A DNA stretch of 64,000 nucleotides, taken from Candidatus Streptomyces philanthi. GTDB taxonomy: Bacteria; Actinomycetota; Actinomycetes; Streptomycetales; Streptomycetaceae. The stretch lies in contig CP073042.1 in NCBI GenBank assembly GCA_018114805.1, positions 6,059,501-6,123,500 of the forward strand, given 5' to 3'. The notes under the pieces are model-generated. The model searched no databases. It saw only the letters and a program-made list of their open reading frames with translations, and was not told the origin of the DNA. Below, one piece after another: positions 11,097-19,617 of the stretch. The position numbers and the translations under genes were made by a program. How positions within the stretch are numbered: position 1 is the stretch's first letter; the number at the start of each line of letters is the position of its first letter.

Positions 11097-12071
11097 AAAT
11101 AGCCGGTAACCACAGGACACCCGGAGGGACGCGTGCGGCGCGGCTACTGCCTCTCGGTCTCGCCCGGCCTGCGGGGCGGGTGGCTGGGAGGAGCGGTGGC
11201 GTCACCATGCGGCAGCTGCGCCGAGCGGTGAGGGCTGGGGCGGTGCCCGGCGTCACGGCGGCCACTGCCGCGGGCACGGACGTGATCGGCTTCGGACGCC
11301 GGCCCTGGCGGCGAACCCGAAGGGGCGGGCGGGTGCTTCCGGTCGCGAGCCCCGGCCCGAGCGGGACCGCCGCACACCCCGTGGCCGACGCCGACTATCC
11401 CCGCCCCCGGGTCAAGAAAATCTATGTCGGCCGGAGTAGACATTGGGTGGTGGTGTGGTTATGGTTTTTCTCGTAGCCAGAGAGACACGCAGGGCCCGGC
11501 AGAGACGAACTGCCGGGCAGCAGTACCCGCAGTTGCAGCTCGCAAGACGGTGCGGCGGTGGAGTTTCGAAGCCGGAGTGATCGCAGGATGGCGACGCGAC
11601 TGCCGGCCGGACCGGGTGGCACGCGGTGATCAGGGGCCGCCGTGAGCAGTACCGCAGTTCACGCAGGAGCAGTACCCAGCAGCGAAGGTGAGCAGCACCT
11701 CGGTGAAGGCGTCGGCTGCGGACGCGCGCACCGGGACGTTCGACAGTGGGGTTCCACGCCAGAGCAGGCGCAGGACGGGCGACGGGCTGGCTGTCGAAGA
11801 GTGGCGCTGGCACAGGCCACGGAGCAACACGCAGGACAGCAGTACCACATGTAGGCAAGAGATCGATCCAGAGGGAAGAACGGAGGGGCCAGGCGCCATC
11901 AGGATCGCCCGGGCGTGAGATCTGAGCCCGGGTACCGCAGGACATCGATAGTGAGGTGGTCTCCGGTCAAGCAACCGCGATCCCCGCGCCCCCGACAGAG
12001 GTCAGGTCGGGGCAGCGGAAACAGAAGGACGGCGTAGTACCAGGGCCGGCAGATGGTGTAGTTGTTCCTTC
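11097..12071. other. about 1 kb non-coding-looking stretch with reiterated CAGTACC motifs
   Basis: No open frame here has the codon pattern of a gene. Two short GTG-started frames (11642-11854 and 11688-11918) overlap in different frames and are Arg/Ser-rich. The second half contains a reiterated GCAGTACC motif (11520-11527, 11646-11653, 11669-11676, 11839-11846), repeatedly preceded by ACGCAGG, plus CGCAGTT twice. The inverted pair CCCGGCAG...CTGCCGGG near 11497-11520 can form a stem. The layout upstream of a regulator gene, with a strong hairpin at its end, suggests a long structured leader or a non-coding RNA. Unproven. Confidence 0.35.
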
Positions 12072-12103
12072 GGGGCCCGGGTGCCGTGTGGCACTCGGGC
12101 CCC
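12072..12103 (+). terminator. strong hairpin upstream of the MerR-like gene (terminator or attenuator)
   Basis: GGGGCCCGGGTGCC (12072-12085), loop GTGT, then GGCACTCGGGCCCC (12090-12103): a 14-bp stem with one G-T wobble. It ends 37 nt before the ATG at 12141, so it could terminate transcription of the preceding leader or act as an attenuator. Confidence 0.6.
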
Positions 12104-12117
12104 TCCACGCGTTCCGC

Positions 12118-12139
12118 GAAGAGGTGTAGAAGAGGTGTA
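12118..12139 (+). repeat. 11-bp tandem duplication carrying the ribosome binding site
   Basis: GAAGAGGTGTA is present twice (12118-12128, 12129-12139) immediately before the ATG at 12141. Each copy holds an AGAGG Shine-Dalgarno-like core. The proximal copy is at usable spacing (about 4-8 nt); the distal copy is too far upstream to act directly. Confidence 0.7.
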
Positions 12140-12140
12140 T

Positions 12141-12473
12141 ATGACAGCAAACGACTCGTTCGACCGTCTCGACGACAACGACTACCCCGCCTACACTATA
12201 GGCCGGGCCGCCGAACTGCTCGGCACCACGCAGGGCTTCCTCCGCGCCGTCGGTGAAGCCCGCCTCATCACCCCGCTCCGTTCCGACGGCGGCCACCGGC
12301 GCTACTCCCGCTACCAACTGCGCATCGCCGCCCGGGCCCGGGAACTCGTCGACCAGGGCACGCCCGTCGAGGCCGCCTGCCGCATCATCATCCTCGAAGA
12401 CCAGCTCGAAGAGGCCCGACGTATCAACGCCCAGTACCGCCGCTCCGCGTCCCAGTCCGCGACCGGCGACTGA
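12141..12473 (+). CDS. MerR-type helix-turn-helix regulator (small)
   Basis: 110 residues, intact. A MerR-like winged helix occupies residues 17-80: YTIGRAAELLGTTQGFLRA then ITPLRSDGGHRRYSRYQLR, the GGHRRY signature of MerR DNA-binding domains. The remainder (RIIILEDQLEEARRINAQYR) is a short amphipathic helix likely to dimerise. There is no effector domain. It follows a long untranslated leader and precedes a hemolysin-III-type membrane protein and a cold-shock gene, suggesting a stress-related role (inference). Confidence 0.88.
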   Translation: MTANDSFDRLDDNDYPAYTIGRAAELLGTTQGFLRAVGEARLITPLRSDGGHRRYSRYQLRIAARARELVDQGTPVEAACRIIILEDQLEEARRINAQYRRSASQSATGD

Positions 12474-12530
12474 CCCGCGACCGCGGTAAACCCTGCGGAA
12501 CCGTCCGCCCACCGATGTCCGGATGCGTAC

Positions 12531-13313
12531 ATGACTGCTGAGAACGCCCATCCGGTGGTGCACAGCCGCCCACCCGAGCACCTTTCCGGCGCCGACCGCG
12601 TTCCAGCGGTCGACGCGCCGCCCGAACCGCCCGCCCGGCGGGCAGGCGCTGTCGCCCCGGATGACGCCCTTCGGCGCGCGGCGGCCGTGCTGAAGCCGAG
12701 GATGCGGGGCTCGCTGCACGCCGGGGTGTTCCCCCTCGCGCTGGCCGGCGGCATCGTCCTGATCGCCCTGGCCCGCTCGGCGGCGGCGGTCGCCGCCTGC
12801 TCGGTGTACGCGCTGTCGGCCTGCCTGCTGTTCGGCACCAGTGGGCTCTACCACCGCGGGACCTGGGGCCCGCGGTGGGAGGCCGTCCTGCGGCGGCTGG
12901 ACCACGCAAACATCTTCCTGATCATCGCCGGCACGTACACGCCCCTGGCGGTCTCGCTGCTCCCCGAGGGGCAGCAGCGGGTTCTGCTGTCCCTGGTCTG
13001 GGGCGGAGCCACGGCCGGCATCACCTTCCGCGTCTTCTGGATCAACGCCCCGCGCTGGCTCTACACCCTGTGCTACATCGCCCTGGGCTGGGCCGCCGTC
13101 TTCTACCTCCCCGACTTCGCGCGCATCGGCGGCACCGCGGTGGTCGCGCTCATCATCGCCGGCGGCCTCCTCTACACCGCGGGCGCGGCCGTGTACGGCC
13201 TCAAGCGGCCTGACCCCTCACCGAACTGGTTCGGCTTTCACGAGGTCTTCCACACGCTCACCATCGCCGCGTTCTCCGCGCACTACACGGCGATCTTCCT
13301 GGAAGACACCTGA
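12531..13313 (+). CDS. trhA: hemolysin III / PAQR family membrane protein (TrhA-like)
   Basis: 260 residues from ATG 12531. After a ~55-residue Pro/Ala-rich leader there are seven predicted membrane segments. Family signatures are present: GTSGLYHRGTWGP with the conserved S-x3-H, RRLDHANIFLIIAGTYTPL, and FGFHEVFHTLTIAAFSAHYT, which holds the conserved C-terminal H-x3-H. These Ser/His/Asp residues form a zinc site in PAQR proteins. Bacterial members influence membrane-lipid homeostasis rather than acting as true haemolysins. The gene is intact and lies 57 nt after the MerR-like gene on the same strand, possibly co-transcribed. Confidence 0.9.
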   Translation: MTAENAHPVVHSRPPEHLSGADRVPAVDAPPEPPARRAGAVAPDDALRRAAAVLKPRMRGSLHAGVFPLALAGGIVLIALARSAAAVAACSVYALSACLLFGTSGLYHRGTWGPRWEAVLRRLDHANIFLIIAGTYTPLAVSLLPEGQQRVLLSLVWGGATAGITFRVFWINAPRWLYTLCYIALGWAAVFYLPDFARIGGTAVVALIIAGGLLYTAGAAVYGLKRPDPSPNWFGFHEVFHTLTIAAFSAHYTAIFLEDT

Positions 13314-13644
13314 CCGACGGCGGCCAAGTCCGCCGTGCGCGATAAAAGAAGTACACCGGTGCCCGCCTATCTGTCGCGGCCGAATGAGGTTTTAGCGTGC
13401 GGCGTGCGGAGTGTTTCTCTCGGCGCGGGCAGAGTGCGGTCGACAACCGGGCGAGCGCCTTTCTGGCGTGCTACTGTCGGTCTCTGTTGCAGTTGTGGTT
13501 TCCAAAACTTCGACGCTTATCGCGGTTATTTCAGCCGTGGGCGGCGTCTTGTATTTCCGTTTTTCTCCGGGCGGGGCATCATCGCGGCGACCTGGTGTCC
13601 GTGGATCGCGGATGCCGGCGTACTGCCCCACAAGGAGATATGAC
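13314..13644 (+). promoter_or_regulatory. cold-shock gene upstream region, probable long 5' leader
   Basis: 331 bases separate the hemolysin-III stop from the cold-shock ATG with no gene between. The interval 13470-13570 is noticeably T-rich (TTGTGGTTTCCAAAACTT, TTATTTCAGC, TTTCCGTTTTTCTCC) against a 72% GC background. CAAGGAGAT sits 6 nt before the ATG as a strong ribosome binding site. Long untranslated leaders are common for csp mRNAs. The exact promoter is not assigned. Confidence 0.4.
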
Positions 13645-13848
13645 ATGGCATCCGGCATCGTGAAGTGGTTCAACGCGGCCAAGGATTTCGGCTTCATCGA
13701 GCAGGACGGTGGCGGTCCCGACGTGTTCGCCCACTTCTCGAACATCGCCGCCCAGGGCTTCCGTGAGCTGGTCGAGGGGCAGAAGGTCACCTTCGACATC
13801 GCCGCGGGCCAGAAGGGCCCGACGGCCGAGAACATCGTTCCCGCCTGA
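13645..13848 (+). CDS. cold-shock domain protein (Csp family)
   Basis: 67 residues forming a single OB-fold cold-shock domain: GIVKWFNAAKDFGFIEQDGG (RNP1 region), DVFAHFSNI (RNP2), ending TAENIVPA as in actinobacterial CspA-like proteins. These bind single-stranded RNA/DNA and melt mRNA structure. In RNP1 the usual KGFGFI reads KDFGFI: residue 14 is Asp (codon GAT, rare here) instead of the nearly invariant Gly. The start has a strong upstream CAAGGAG, and a perfect hairpin terminator follows. The downstream DEAD-box helicase fits a cold or RNA-remodelling module. Confidence 0.93.
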   Translation: MASGIVKWFNAAKDFGFIEQDGGGPDVFAHFSNIAAQGFRELVEGQKVTFDIAAGQKGPTAENIVPA

Positions 13849-13863
13849 CGCTGACGCGTACGT

Positions 13864-13908
13864 CGTAGCTGGGGCCCGCATCCCTCGGGGTGCAGGACCC
13901 AGCTACGA
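13864..13908 (+). terminator. terminator hairpin after the cold-shock gene
   Basis: TCGTAGCTGGG (13864-13874) pairs perfectly with CCCAGCTACGA (13898-13908), and an inner GCATCCC-TCGG-GGTGC arm extends the stem. It begins 15 nt after the csp stop codon. Confidence 0.8.
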
Positions 13909-14185
13909 GCATTTCCCTCGGTAACATCACCCGCGGGGCAAAATCGCCCCCAGACCTTCTCCAGCGCTGCCCGCCTTTTCCGGGCCGCGCCCGTCGACGC
14001 GCGGGATTCCACGCCCGTACGACGTCCCCGTTGCATCGTCGGCACCGCGCACCGGATTCACCGCCTCGCGACCGCACCTTCGATTTCGTTTTCGCATTCC
14101 ATTTCGGCCCGTTCTCGTGATTCCCAGCGCTGTTCTTCCGCTGCGGGAATGCCTTGATACGTGCCGTATCGAGGAAGGTTCTCCC

Positions 14186-15765
14186 ATGAACCCCACACGT
14201 ACGAGCCGCACGTCCCGGCCCCGTCGCTCCGGTGGCCCCGCTTTCGGCGCCGGTTCGGGCCGGGGCGGTCGCTTCGGCTCACCCGCCCCGAGGCGCTCCG
14301 GCGGCCCGAGCCGGTCGGGCGGCCCCGGTTGGCGGTCCGCCGCGCCCACCGGCGAGTTCGCCCCGCCGAAGACGATCACTCCCGCGCTGCCCGCGGTCGA
14401 GGCGCTTGCCGACCTCGACATGCCCGCCGCCTGCTGGCCGCGCTGACCGCGCAGGGCATGAGCGTCCCGTTCCCGATCCAGGGCGCGACCCTGCCCAACA
14501 CCCTCGCGGGCCGCGACGTCCTGGGGCGCGGGCGCACCGGCTCCGGCAAGACCCTCGCCTTCGGCCTGGCGCTGCTGGCCCGCACCGCCGGCCGGCGCGC
14601 CGAGCCCCGCCAGCCGCTTGCCCTGGTCCTCGTCCCGACGCGCGAGCTGGCCCAGCAGGTGACCGACGCGCTCACCCCCTACGCCCGCTCCGTGAAGCTG
14701 CGCCTGGCCACCGTCGTCGGTGGCATGCCGGTCGGCCGACAGGCCCACGCGCTGCGGGGCGGTGCCGAGGTCGTCGTCGCCACGCCGGGCCGGCTCAAGG
14801 ACCTCATCGACCGCGGTGACTGCCGGTTGAACCAGGTCGCGATCACCGTCCTGGACGAGGCCGACCAGATGGCCGACATGGGCTTCATGCCCCAGGTCAC
14901 CGAACTCCTGAACCAAGGTGCGTCCCGAGGGCCAGCGGATGCTGTTCTCCGCCACCCTCGACCGCAACGTCGACCTCCTGGGCCGCCGGTACCTCACCGA
15001 CCCGGTCGTCCACTCCGTCGACCCGTCCGCCGGCGCGGTCACCACGATGGAGCACCACGTGCTGCACGTGCACGGCGCTGACAAGAACCGTACGACCACC
15101 GAGATCGCGGCCCGCGACGGCCGGGTGATCATGTTCCTGGATACCAAGCTCGCCGTAGACAAGCTCACCGACCACCTGCTGGCCAACGGCGTCCGGGCCG
15201 CCGCCCTCCACGGCGGGAAGGTGCAGTCGCAGCGCACCCGGACGCTGACCAGTTCAAGACCGGCCACGTCACCGTGCTCGTCGCCACGAACGTCGCCGCC
15301 CGCGGCATCCACGTCGACAACCTCGACCTGGTCGTCAACGTCGACCCGCCGACCGACCACAAGGACTACTTCCACCGGGGCGGCCGTACCGCGCGGGCCG
15401 GCGCGTCGGGCAAGGTCGTCACCCTGGTCACCCCGGATCAGCGCCGCGGCATGAGCCGCCTCATGGCCGACGCCGGGATCGTGCCCCAGACCACCCAGGT
15501 CCGCCCCGGCGACGAGGCGCTGAGCCAGCTCACCGGTGCCCAGGCCCCCTCCGGCGTCCCCGTGACGATCACCGCACCGGTGGCCGAGCGACGCAAGCGC
15601 GGCGCGGCCTCACGCGGGCGGCGCGGCCCCGCCTCGGCTGCTCCGCGCAGGAGCAGGTCCACGAACGCCGGAGCCGAGCACGCGGTGCCGGGCCGCCGGC
15701 TGGCCGCACCGCCGGTCGTCGATGACCGGGACACCGCGCGGGACGCCCTCGTCCGCGTCCGCTGA
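14186..15765 (+). pseudogene. DEAD-box RNA helicase (three frameshifts)
   Basis: About 525 residues from ATG 14186, preceded by GAGGAAGG. A Gly/Arg/Ser-rich N-terminal tail precedes the helicase core: motif I GRTGSGKT (14536), Ia PTRELAQQ, Ib TPGRL, motif II DEAD (14854), motif III SAT (14948), motif V ARGI and motif VI HRGGRTARAG (15374). Single-base changes near 14432, 14918 and 15254 split it into four reading frames, though all motifs survive. DEAD-box proteins unwind RNA duplexes. With the csp gene upstream, this looks like a cold-adaptation or RNA-processing unit. Confidence 0.88.
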
Positions 15766-15810
15766 ACCGCCCCGCCACCGTAGGACCACCCTCTCTCCCC
15801 GTGAGGCACC

Positions 15811-16113
15811 ATGCGCTGCGTCATCCGCCCGCACCTCACCAAGGGCGGAGTCCTGGAGGCCATGAAGGGCGTCAAGCCCGAACCGGTCATCGGCGAGTCC
15901 GTGATCATCGGCCGTCGCACCTACCCGGTCAAGCAGGTCGGGCAGGTCATCACGCGCCAGGACCGCCGCGACTTCACCGCCGGTGAGGTCCTCCGGGCCA
16001 TGGCCCAGCTCGGCTTCACCTGCCCCGGCCCCCGCCACGCCACCGCGCCCCAGCACGCCCCCGGCCCGCTCCAGCAGGTTTCCGCACTGCTCGGCCCTCC
16101 TGCCGCCGCCTGA
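15811..16113 (+). CDS. SCO5918-like small conserved protein
   Basis: 100 residues, intact, from ATG 15811. The pattern MRCVIRPHLTKGGVLEAMKG, EPVIGESVIIGRRTYPVKQV, ITRQDRRDFTAGEVLRAM and a final LGFTCPGP resembles a small Streptomyces family found beside DEAD-box helicase genes (SCO5918 type). Function is unknown. It is basic with no membrane segment, and its position 45 nt after the helicase suggests co-expression and possibly an RNA-linked role. Confidence 0.72.
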   Translation: MRCVIRPHLTKGGVLEAMKGVKPEPVIGESVIIGRRTYPVKQVGQVITRQDRRDFTAGEVLRAMAQLGFTCPGPRHATAPQHAPGPLQQVSALLGPPAAA

Positions 16114-16150
16114 CCGACTGGCGGGCCCGAAGGGCCGCCAGAACAACAGT

Positions 16151-16184
16151 GAGGGTCCGACCGCCAGACGCCGGTCGGACCCTC
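16151..16184. terminator. bidirectional terminator hairpin between convergent genes
   Basis: GAGGGTCCGACCG (16151-16163), an 8-nt loop and CGGTCGGACCCTC (16172-16184) give a perfect 13-bp stem between the plus-strand SCO5918-like gene and the minus-strand gene ending at 16223. Position and symmetry fit termination of both. Confidence 0.8.
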
Positions 16185-16222
16185 GTCCCGTTGCCGCGTG
16201 GTGCGTCAGCGCGGCGTCGTGT

Positions 16223-16578
16223 TCACTGGTCGGAGTAGCTGAAGTCACCCACGGTCCAAGCGCTGACGTCTTCGATCGCCACGCGGTACATCCCACCCGT
16301 CTCCGGGATGCCCACCGTGCCCTGCAGAATCCGCGCCACGTGGAAATGCAGATGAGTGGGCGCCTTCTCCTCACCACCCGCAGCGGTGAAGGCGGCGGAG
16401 AATTCACTGAGCTGGGCCGAGTCCGCCAGGACCTCGGACACCCGCTGCCTCCAGACAGCTTCGGGAGCCAGTCGACCCGTGATGACAGCACCACCGGTGA
16501 CCACGGAGTCATCTGGTTGCTGCGCTCGGACTCCACCAAGGCCGCTACATCGACAAGCAGTTCGTCAGGCTTCGACAT
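16223..16578 (-). pseudogene. hypothetical protein, ~118 aa (one frameshift)
   Basis: Starts at ATG 16578 (MSKPDELLVDVAALVESERS) and, after a one-base frame change near 16505, continues VTGGAVITGRLAPEAVWRQR to AIEDVSAWTVGDFSYSDQ. I do not recognise a family. It is acidic, lacks membrane segments, and the terminal half has alternating beta-like pattern (HLHFHVARILQGTVG). It stands alone between a terminator and the YCII gene. Confidence 0.55.
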
Positions 16579-16652
16579 GGCAAGCGATTCTAATCAACGC
16601 CGCTCGGTCCGCCTAAGCGCTGGGGCAGGTGCGTCACGCCGGTCGCGGAGCG

Positions 16653-17021
16653 TCAGGCGCCGGGCTCCTCCTGGGGGGCCCGCACCTCGACCCTGCTGCG
16701 CAGCGCCCGCGAGGCCTGCTTGGCCCATTCGATCGCGACGTCGTCGTTCTCGGCTTCGATGATCCAGAAGCCACCGAGGTACTCATCTGCCTCGACGAAC
16801 GGGCCCGGCGTGAGGACGGGGCTGTCTCCGGAGTAGTCCACCGTGGTCGCGCTTGACGGCGGCTGCGGGCCCCCGGCGGCCACGAACGCGCCCGCCTCCT
16901 GGACGGCGGCGTTGCACGCCCCGACCGAGGCCATGACCTCCTGCGACTCCGCCGGGTACATGGCCTCCATCGTCGGCTCCTCGGCGGAGTCGTGCGGCAG
17001 GCTCAGGAAGTACTGCGTCAT
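16653..17021 (-). CDS. YCII-related (YciI-like) domain protein
   Basis: 122 residues from ATG 17021. Features of the YCII family seen in actinobacteria: MTQYFLSLPHDSAEEP at the start, a VDYSGDSPVLTPGPFVEADE segment where many members read DGPF, and EYLGGFWIIEAENDDVAIEW near the end. Such ferredoxin-like-fold proteins often sit next to ECF sigma factor genes, which is not the case here. Biochemical activity is unproven. The frame is intact. Confidence 0.85.
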   Translation of the reverse strand: MTQYFLSLPHDSAEEPTMEAMYPAESQEVMASVGACNAAVQEAGAFVAAGGPQPPSSATTVDYSGDSPVLTPGPFVEADEYLGGFWIIEAENDDVAIEWAKQASRALRSRVEVRAPQEEPGA

Positions 17022-17149
17022 GGTCGTCTCCTCGTCGTGCGGCCCACGGCCGACGGCCGCTGCCTTGATGACCGCAACGCGAAGCGGGGCGTACCGTGTA
17101 CGTATCAGTCATCGTGACTGGTGTCCGGGGAACCGACGACCGACGTCGG

Positions 17150-17900
17150 TCACGGGACGAGGCGGGCCAGCTCGGCGCGTCCGGTGACGCCGAGCTTCGG
17201 GTACGCCGTGTAGAGGTGGTGGCCGACGGTCCGTGGGCTGAGGAAGAGCTGGGCGGCGATCTCCTTGTTGGTGTGACCGCTGGCGGCCAGCCGTACGACC
17301 TGCAGCTCCTGCGGGGTCAACAGGGTGAGTGGGCCGCTGCCCCGAGGTTCGCCGCTCCGCTCGCCGAAGGCGGCCAGCTCGCCGCGCGCACGCTCGGCCC
17401 AGAGCCGCGCGCCGAGGCGCTCGAAGGCGGAGACCGCCGCCGCGAGACGGCCACGGGCCTCGGCACGGCGACGACGGCGCCGCAACCACCCGCCGTAGAC
17501 GAACTGGGTAGCGGGCCGACCTGCTCGGCCTGGTCCGACTCGTCGCCGTCGCGTGCCGCGAGCCGTGACGACCCGAGTTCGATGATCGCCAGGGGATTGC
17601 CGCCGGACTCCGCGAGAACCCTGGTCCGCATCCGTTCGGCGAGCCCCGGTAGTGCCCGTCCAGCAGCCGGGCGGCCTCGACAGCGGCGAGGCCGGACAGG
17701 TCCACGACCTCCACGCCGGCGTCTACGGCCGGCACCGCCGTGTCCCGTACCGTGAACAGCACCGCGATCGGGTCGGCCACGAAGCGGCGGGCCGCGAACA
17801 ACAGCGCCTCCACGGACCCCTGGTCGAGCCATTGCAGATCGTCGACCATGCACAGCAGCGGGGCGTCCTCGGCCAGCACGACGGTGTCGGCGGCACCTAC
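17150..17900 (-). pseudogene. remnant of a LAL-type (AAA + LuxR) regulator
   Basis: Only about 750 bases of a gene class normally around 2.7 kb. In frame fragments it carries the Walker B region (LLCMVDDLQWLDQGSVEALL, around 17840), an ESGGNPLAIIELGSS segment (17590), and at the end the LuxR helix-turn-helix LTPQELQVVRLAASGHTNKE with IAAQLFLSPRTVGHHLY. Walker A is missing, as is most of the tetratricopeptide-like middle; the left part changes frame repeatedly. The fragment begins exactly where the APH gene ends (17897-17900). This is a real internal and N-terminal deletion, not a sequencing indel. Confidence 0.75.
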
Positions 17901-18766
17901 TCCGGGCCACCCAGCCGCCTGGTCACCGTGTCGAGCGTCGGCCACGGAGGCCCCTCGCGCAGCACGCGCAGGCATTCCTCTCCGAAGCGCCTCCCCTGCG
18001 GAAACTGGTCGCCAAGCTCCCAACGCCACGCGGCGACCATCGCGATCACGAGCTGCCGGCACTCGTCCAGCAGCCCTTGGTCAACGCCTGGGTAGTACGC
18101 GCGGACCGCCTCGGGAACGTGGGCGAGGTCGAACTCGACGGGCCCCCGGCAGCACGTCTCCAGGTCGATGAACAACGGGCCGTTCTCCGTGCTGAGCACG
18201 TTGCCCGGGTGCGGCTCGCCATGGAGTAGCTGCTCCACGGCGTCGCGCTCGTCGACCGCCCGTCCCAGGCTCGCCAGCCTGCCGCCGAGGAACACGCGGT
18301 CCGGGGCTGTGAGTTCCGGCGAGCGGTCCGGTTCGGCGACTACCTCCGCCGCCTCCGCGATCCGGTCCGTGAACCTCGGGCTCGGCACGTCGACCTCGCG
18401 CATGCCGGCGTGCAACTGCGCCAGCGCCTTGGCGTAGTCGACTGGTGGGGTGTGAAGTGTCACGGGTTCGTGGTAGGTCCACAACGTCACCGCGAAGCCA
18501 TCGCGCGTGTACACCCGCGCGCCCGCCCGAGGCTCCAAGGGGCGCACCGGACACCCGACCTCGGCGAGACGCCGGGCCAGCTCGACTTCGAACTGTGCCA
18601 CCTCCTGTTCCACCGGGGCGACCCGGGCCAGGACGTCACATGGCGTCAGCCGCAGTGCCAGCTTGTTCGTGTTCTGGAGGACGACCGCGTCGTCGGCTGG
18701 CAGGTCGAGCGCTGCGGCGACCGACCTCGCAGCCGCGATCGCGCGCGTGACGTCGGCCATCTCCAT
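17897..18766 (-). CDS. aminoglycoside phosphotransferase (APH) family kinase
   Basis: 289 residues, intact, ATG 18766. A protein-kinase-like fold of the APH/choline-kinase group: the catalytic loop reads LLHGEPHPGNVLSTENGP (usual HGDxHxxN, here Glu replaces Asp) and the metal site FIDLETCCRGPVEFDLAH (DFG equivalent IDLE). The N-lobe Lys is in LALRL/ARVAPVEQEVAQFE. Members phosphorylate antibiotics or small metabolites. With both catalytic Asp positions replaced by Glu or moved, activity and substrate cannot be inferred. The last codons (VTRRLGGPE) abut a regulator remnant, so the true C-terminus may have been altered by the same rearrangement. Confidence 0.82.
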   Translation of the reverse strand: MEMADVTRAIAAARSVAAALDLPADDAVVLQNTNKLALRLTPCDVLARVAPVEQEVAQFEVELARRLAEVGCPVRPLEPRAGARVYTRDGFAVTLWTYHEPVTLHTPPVDYAKALAQLHAGMREVDVPSPRFTDRIAEAAEVVAEPDRSPELTAPDRVFLGGRLASLGRAVDERDAVEQLLHGEPHPGNVLSTENGPLFIDLETCCRGPVEFDLAHVPEAVRAYYPGVDQGLLDECRQLVIAMVAAWRWELGDQFPQGRRFGEECLRVLREGPPWPTLDTVTRRLGGPE

Positions 18767-18854
18767 CCTTGGATCCTGTCACAGACGTCAGCACGTAGGC
18801 CGTGACGACCAGGGTGCTCTGCCGGGTGGCCACCGCCTCTGACAGGCTGGGCCC

Positions 18855-19554
18855 ATGGTCGAGAGCGCAATCCCCGCCCCGGACGACGACTGGCCGCCGC
18901 GCGCCCGCGAGGCGTTCCTCGACGCGCTGTGGAGCCTGGTCGTAGCCGAGGAGAGGCCCCCGGGTGGCGGCCCCCCGCCCTGGCTCGCGGAGGTGTGGCG
19001 TGGTGGGTCGCCCGCGGCGGGCTCCGTGATCGGTGACGGACTACCGACAGTGGCCCCCTCGCCGGGTGACCCCTCGCGATCCGCGCACTCCGCCGACGAC
19101 GCGGCGGAGACGACCGCCTTGCACCGGGTGCTGGCCTGCGGCGTGGACCCCGACGACCTGACGGACGTGGTACGCGAGATGCAGCACGAGGTCATCTACA
19201 ACCTTTGTCAACTTCTCGACGAACCGGGTCTGTTGGGGTTTGGACTGGACGGCGGGGACTCCCGGCCACCGGAGTTCCGCTGGCACCTCGCGGCAACCCG
19301 CGCTACGGCCCCGGAGGCCCCCGCCCCCTGCACACCGCACTGGACGCCCACGACCCCAGTGGCCGTGAGGGTGACCCCCGCGGCCGGCCCCTCCCCGCCC
19401 ACCTGCCGGGCCATCCCGCGTACGTGCGCCACGCGGTGGCGCAAGCCCGGGCGGGCGACCGCATGCGGGCGATCAAGACCTGGCGCCAGGCGACGGGCCT
19501 ACCGGTCCGGGAGGCGAAGGCGGCACTTGACCAGGTTCTCGGCGAGGCGGAATG
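18855..19554 (+). pseudogene. hypothetical protein with L7/L12-like C-terminal segment (one frameshift)
   Basis: ATG 18855, about 233 residues after correcting one base near 19290. The N-terminal part is acidic and Pro-rich (MVESAIPAPDDDWPPRAREA), followed by a helical DPDDLTDVVREMQHEVIYNL segment. The last ~30 residues (RMRAIKTWRQATGLPVREAK, then AALDQVLGEAE) strongly resemble the C-terminal domain of ribosomal protein L7/L12 (KxxR-E-TGLGLKEAK). Streptomyces encode several stand-alone proteins with this element; function unknown. Convergent with the racemase-like gene. Confidence 0.6.
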
Positions 19555-19617
19555 AGGCACGGCGGCTGCGCCCGAGTGACCGGCCCTGACGCGGGACTGT
19601 CCGGGCGGCGGGTGCTG

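Noticed and set aside
11642..11918. Two overlapping small GTG-started frames as genes
   Set aside because: They overlap each other in different frames, have no Shine-Dalgarno sequence at good spacing and no family resemblance; treated as part of a non-coding leader.
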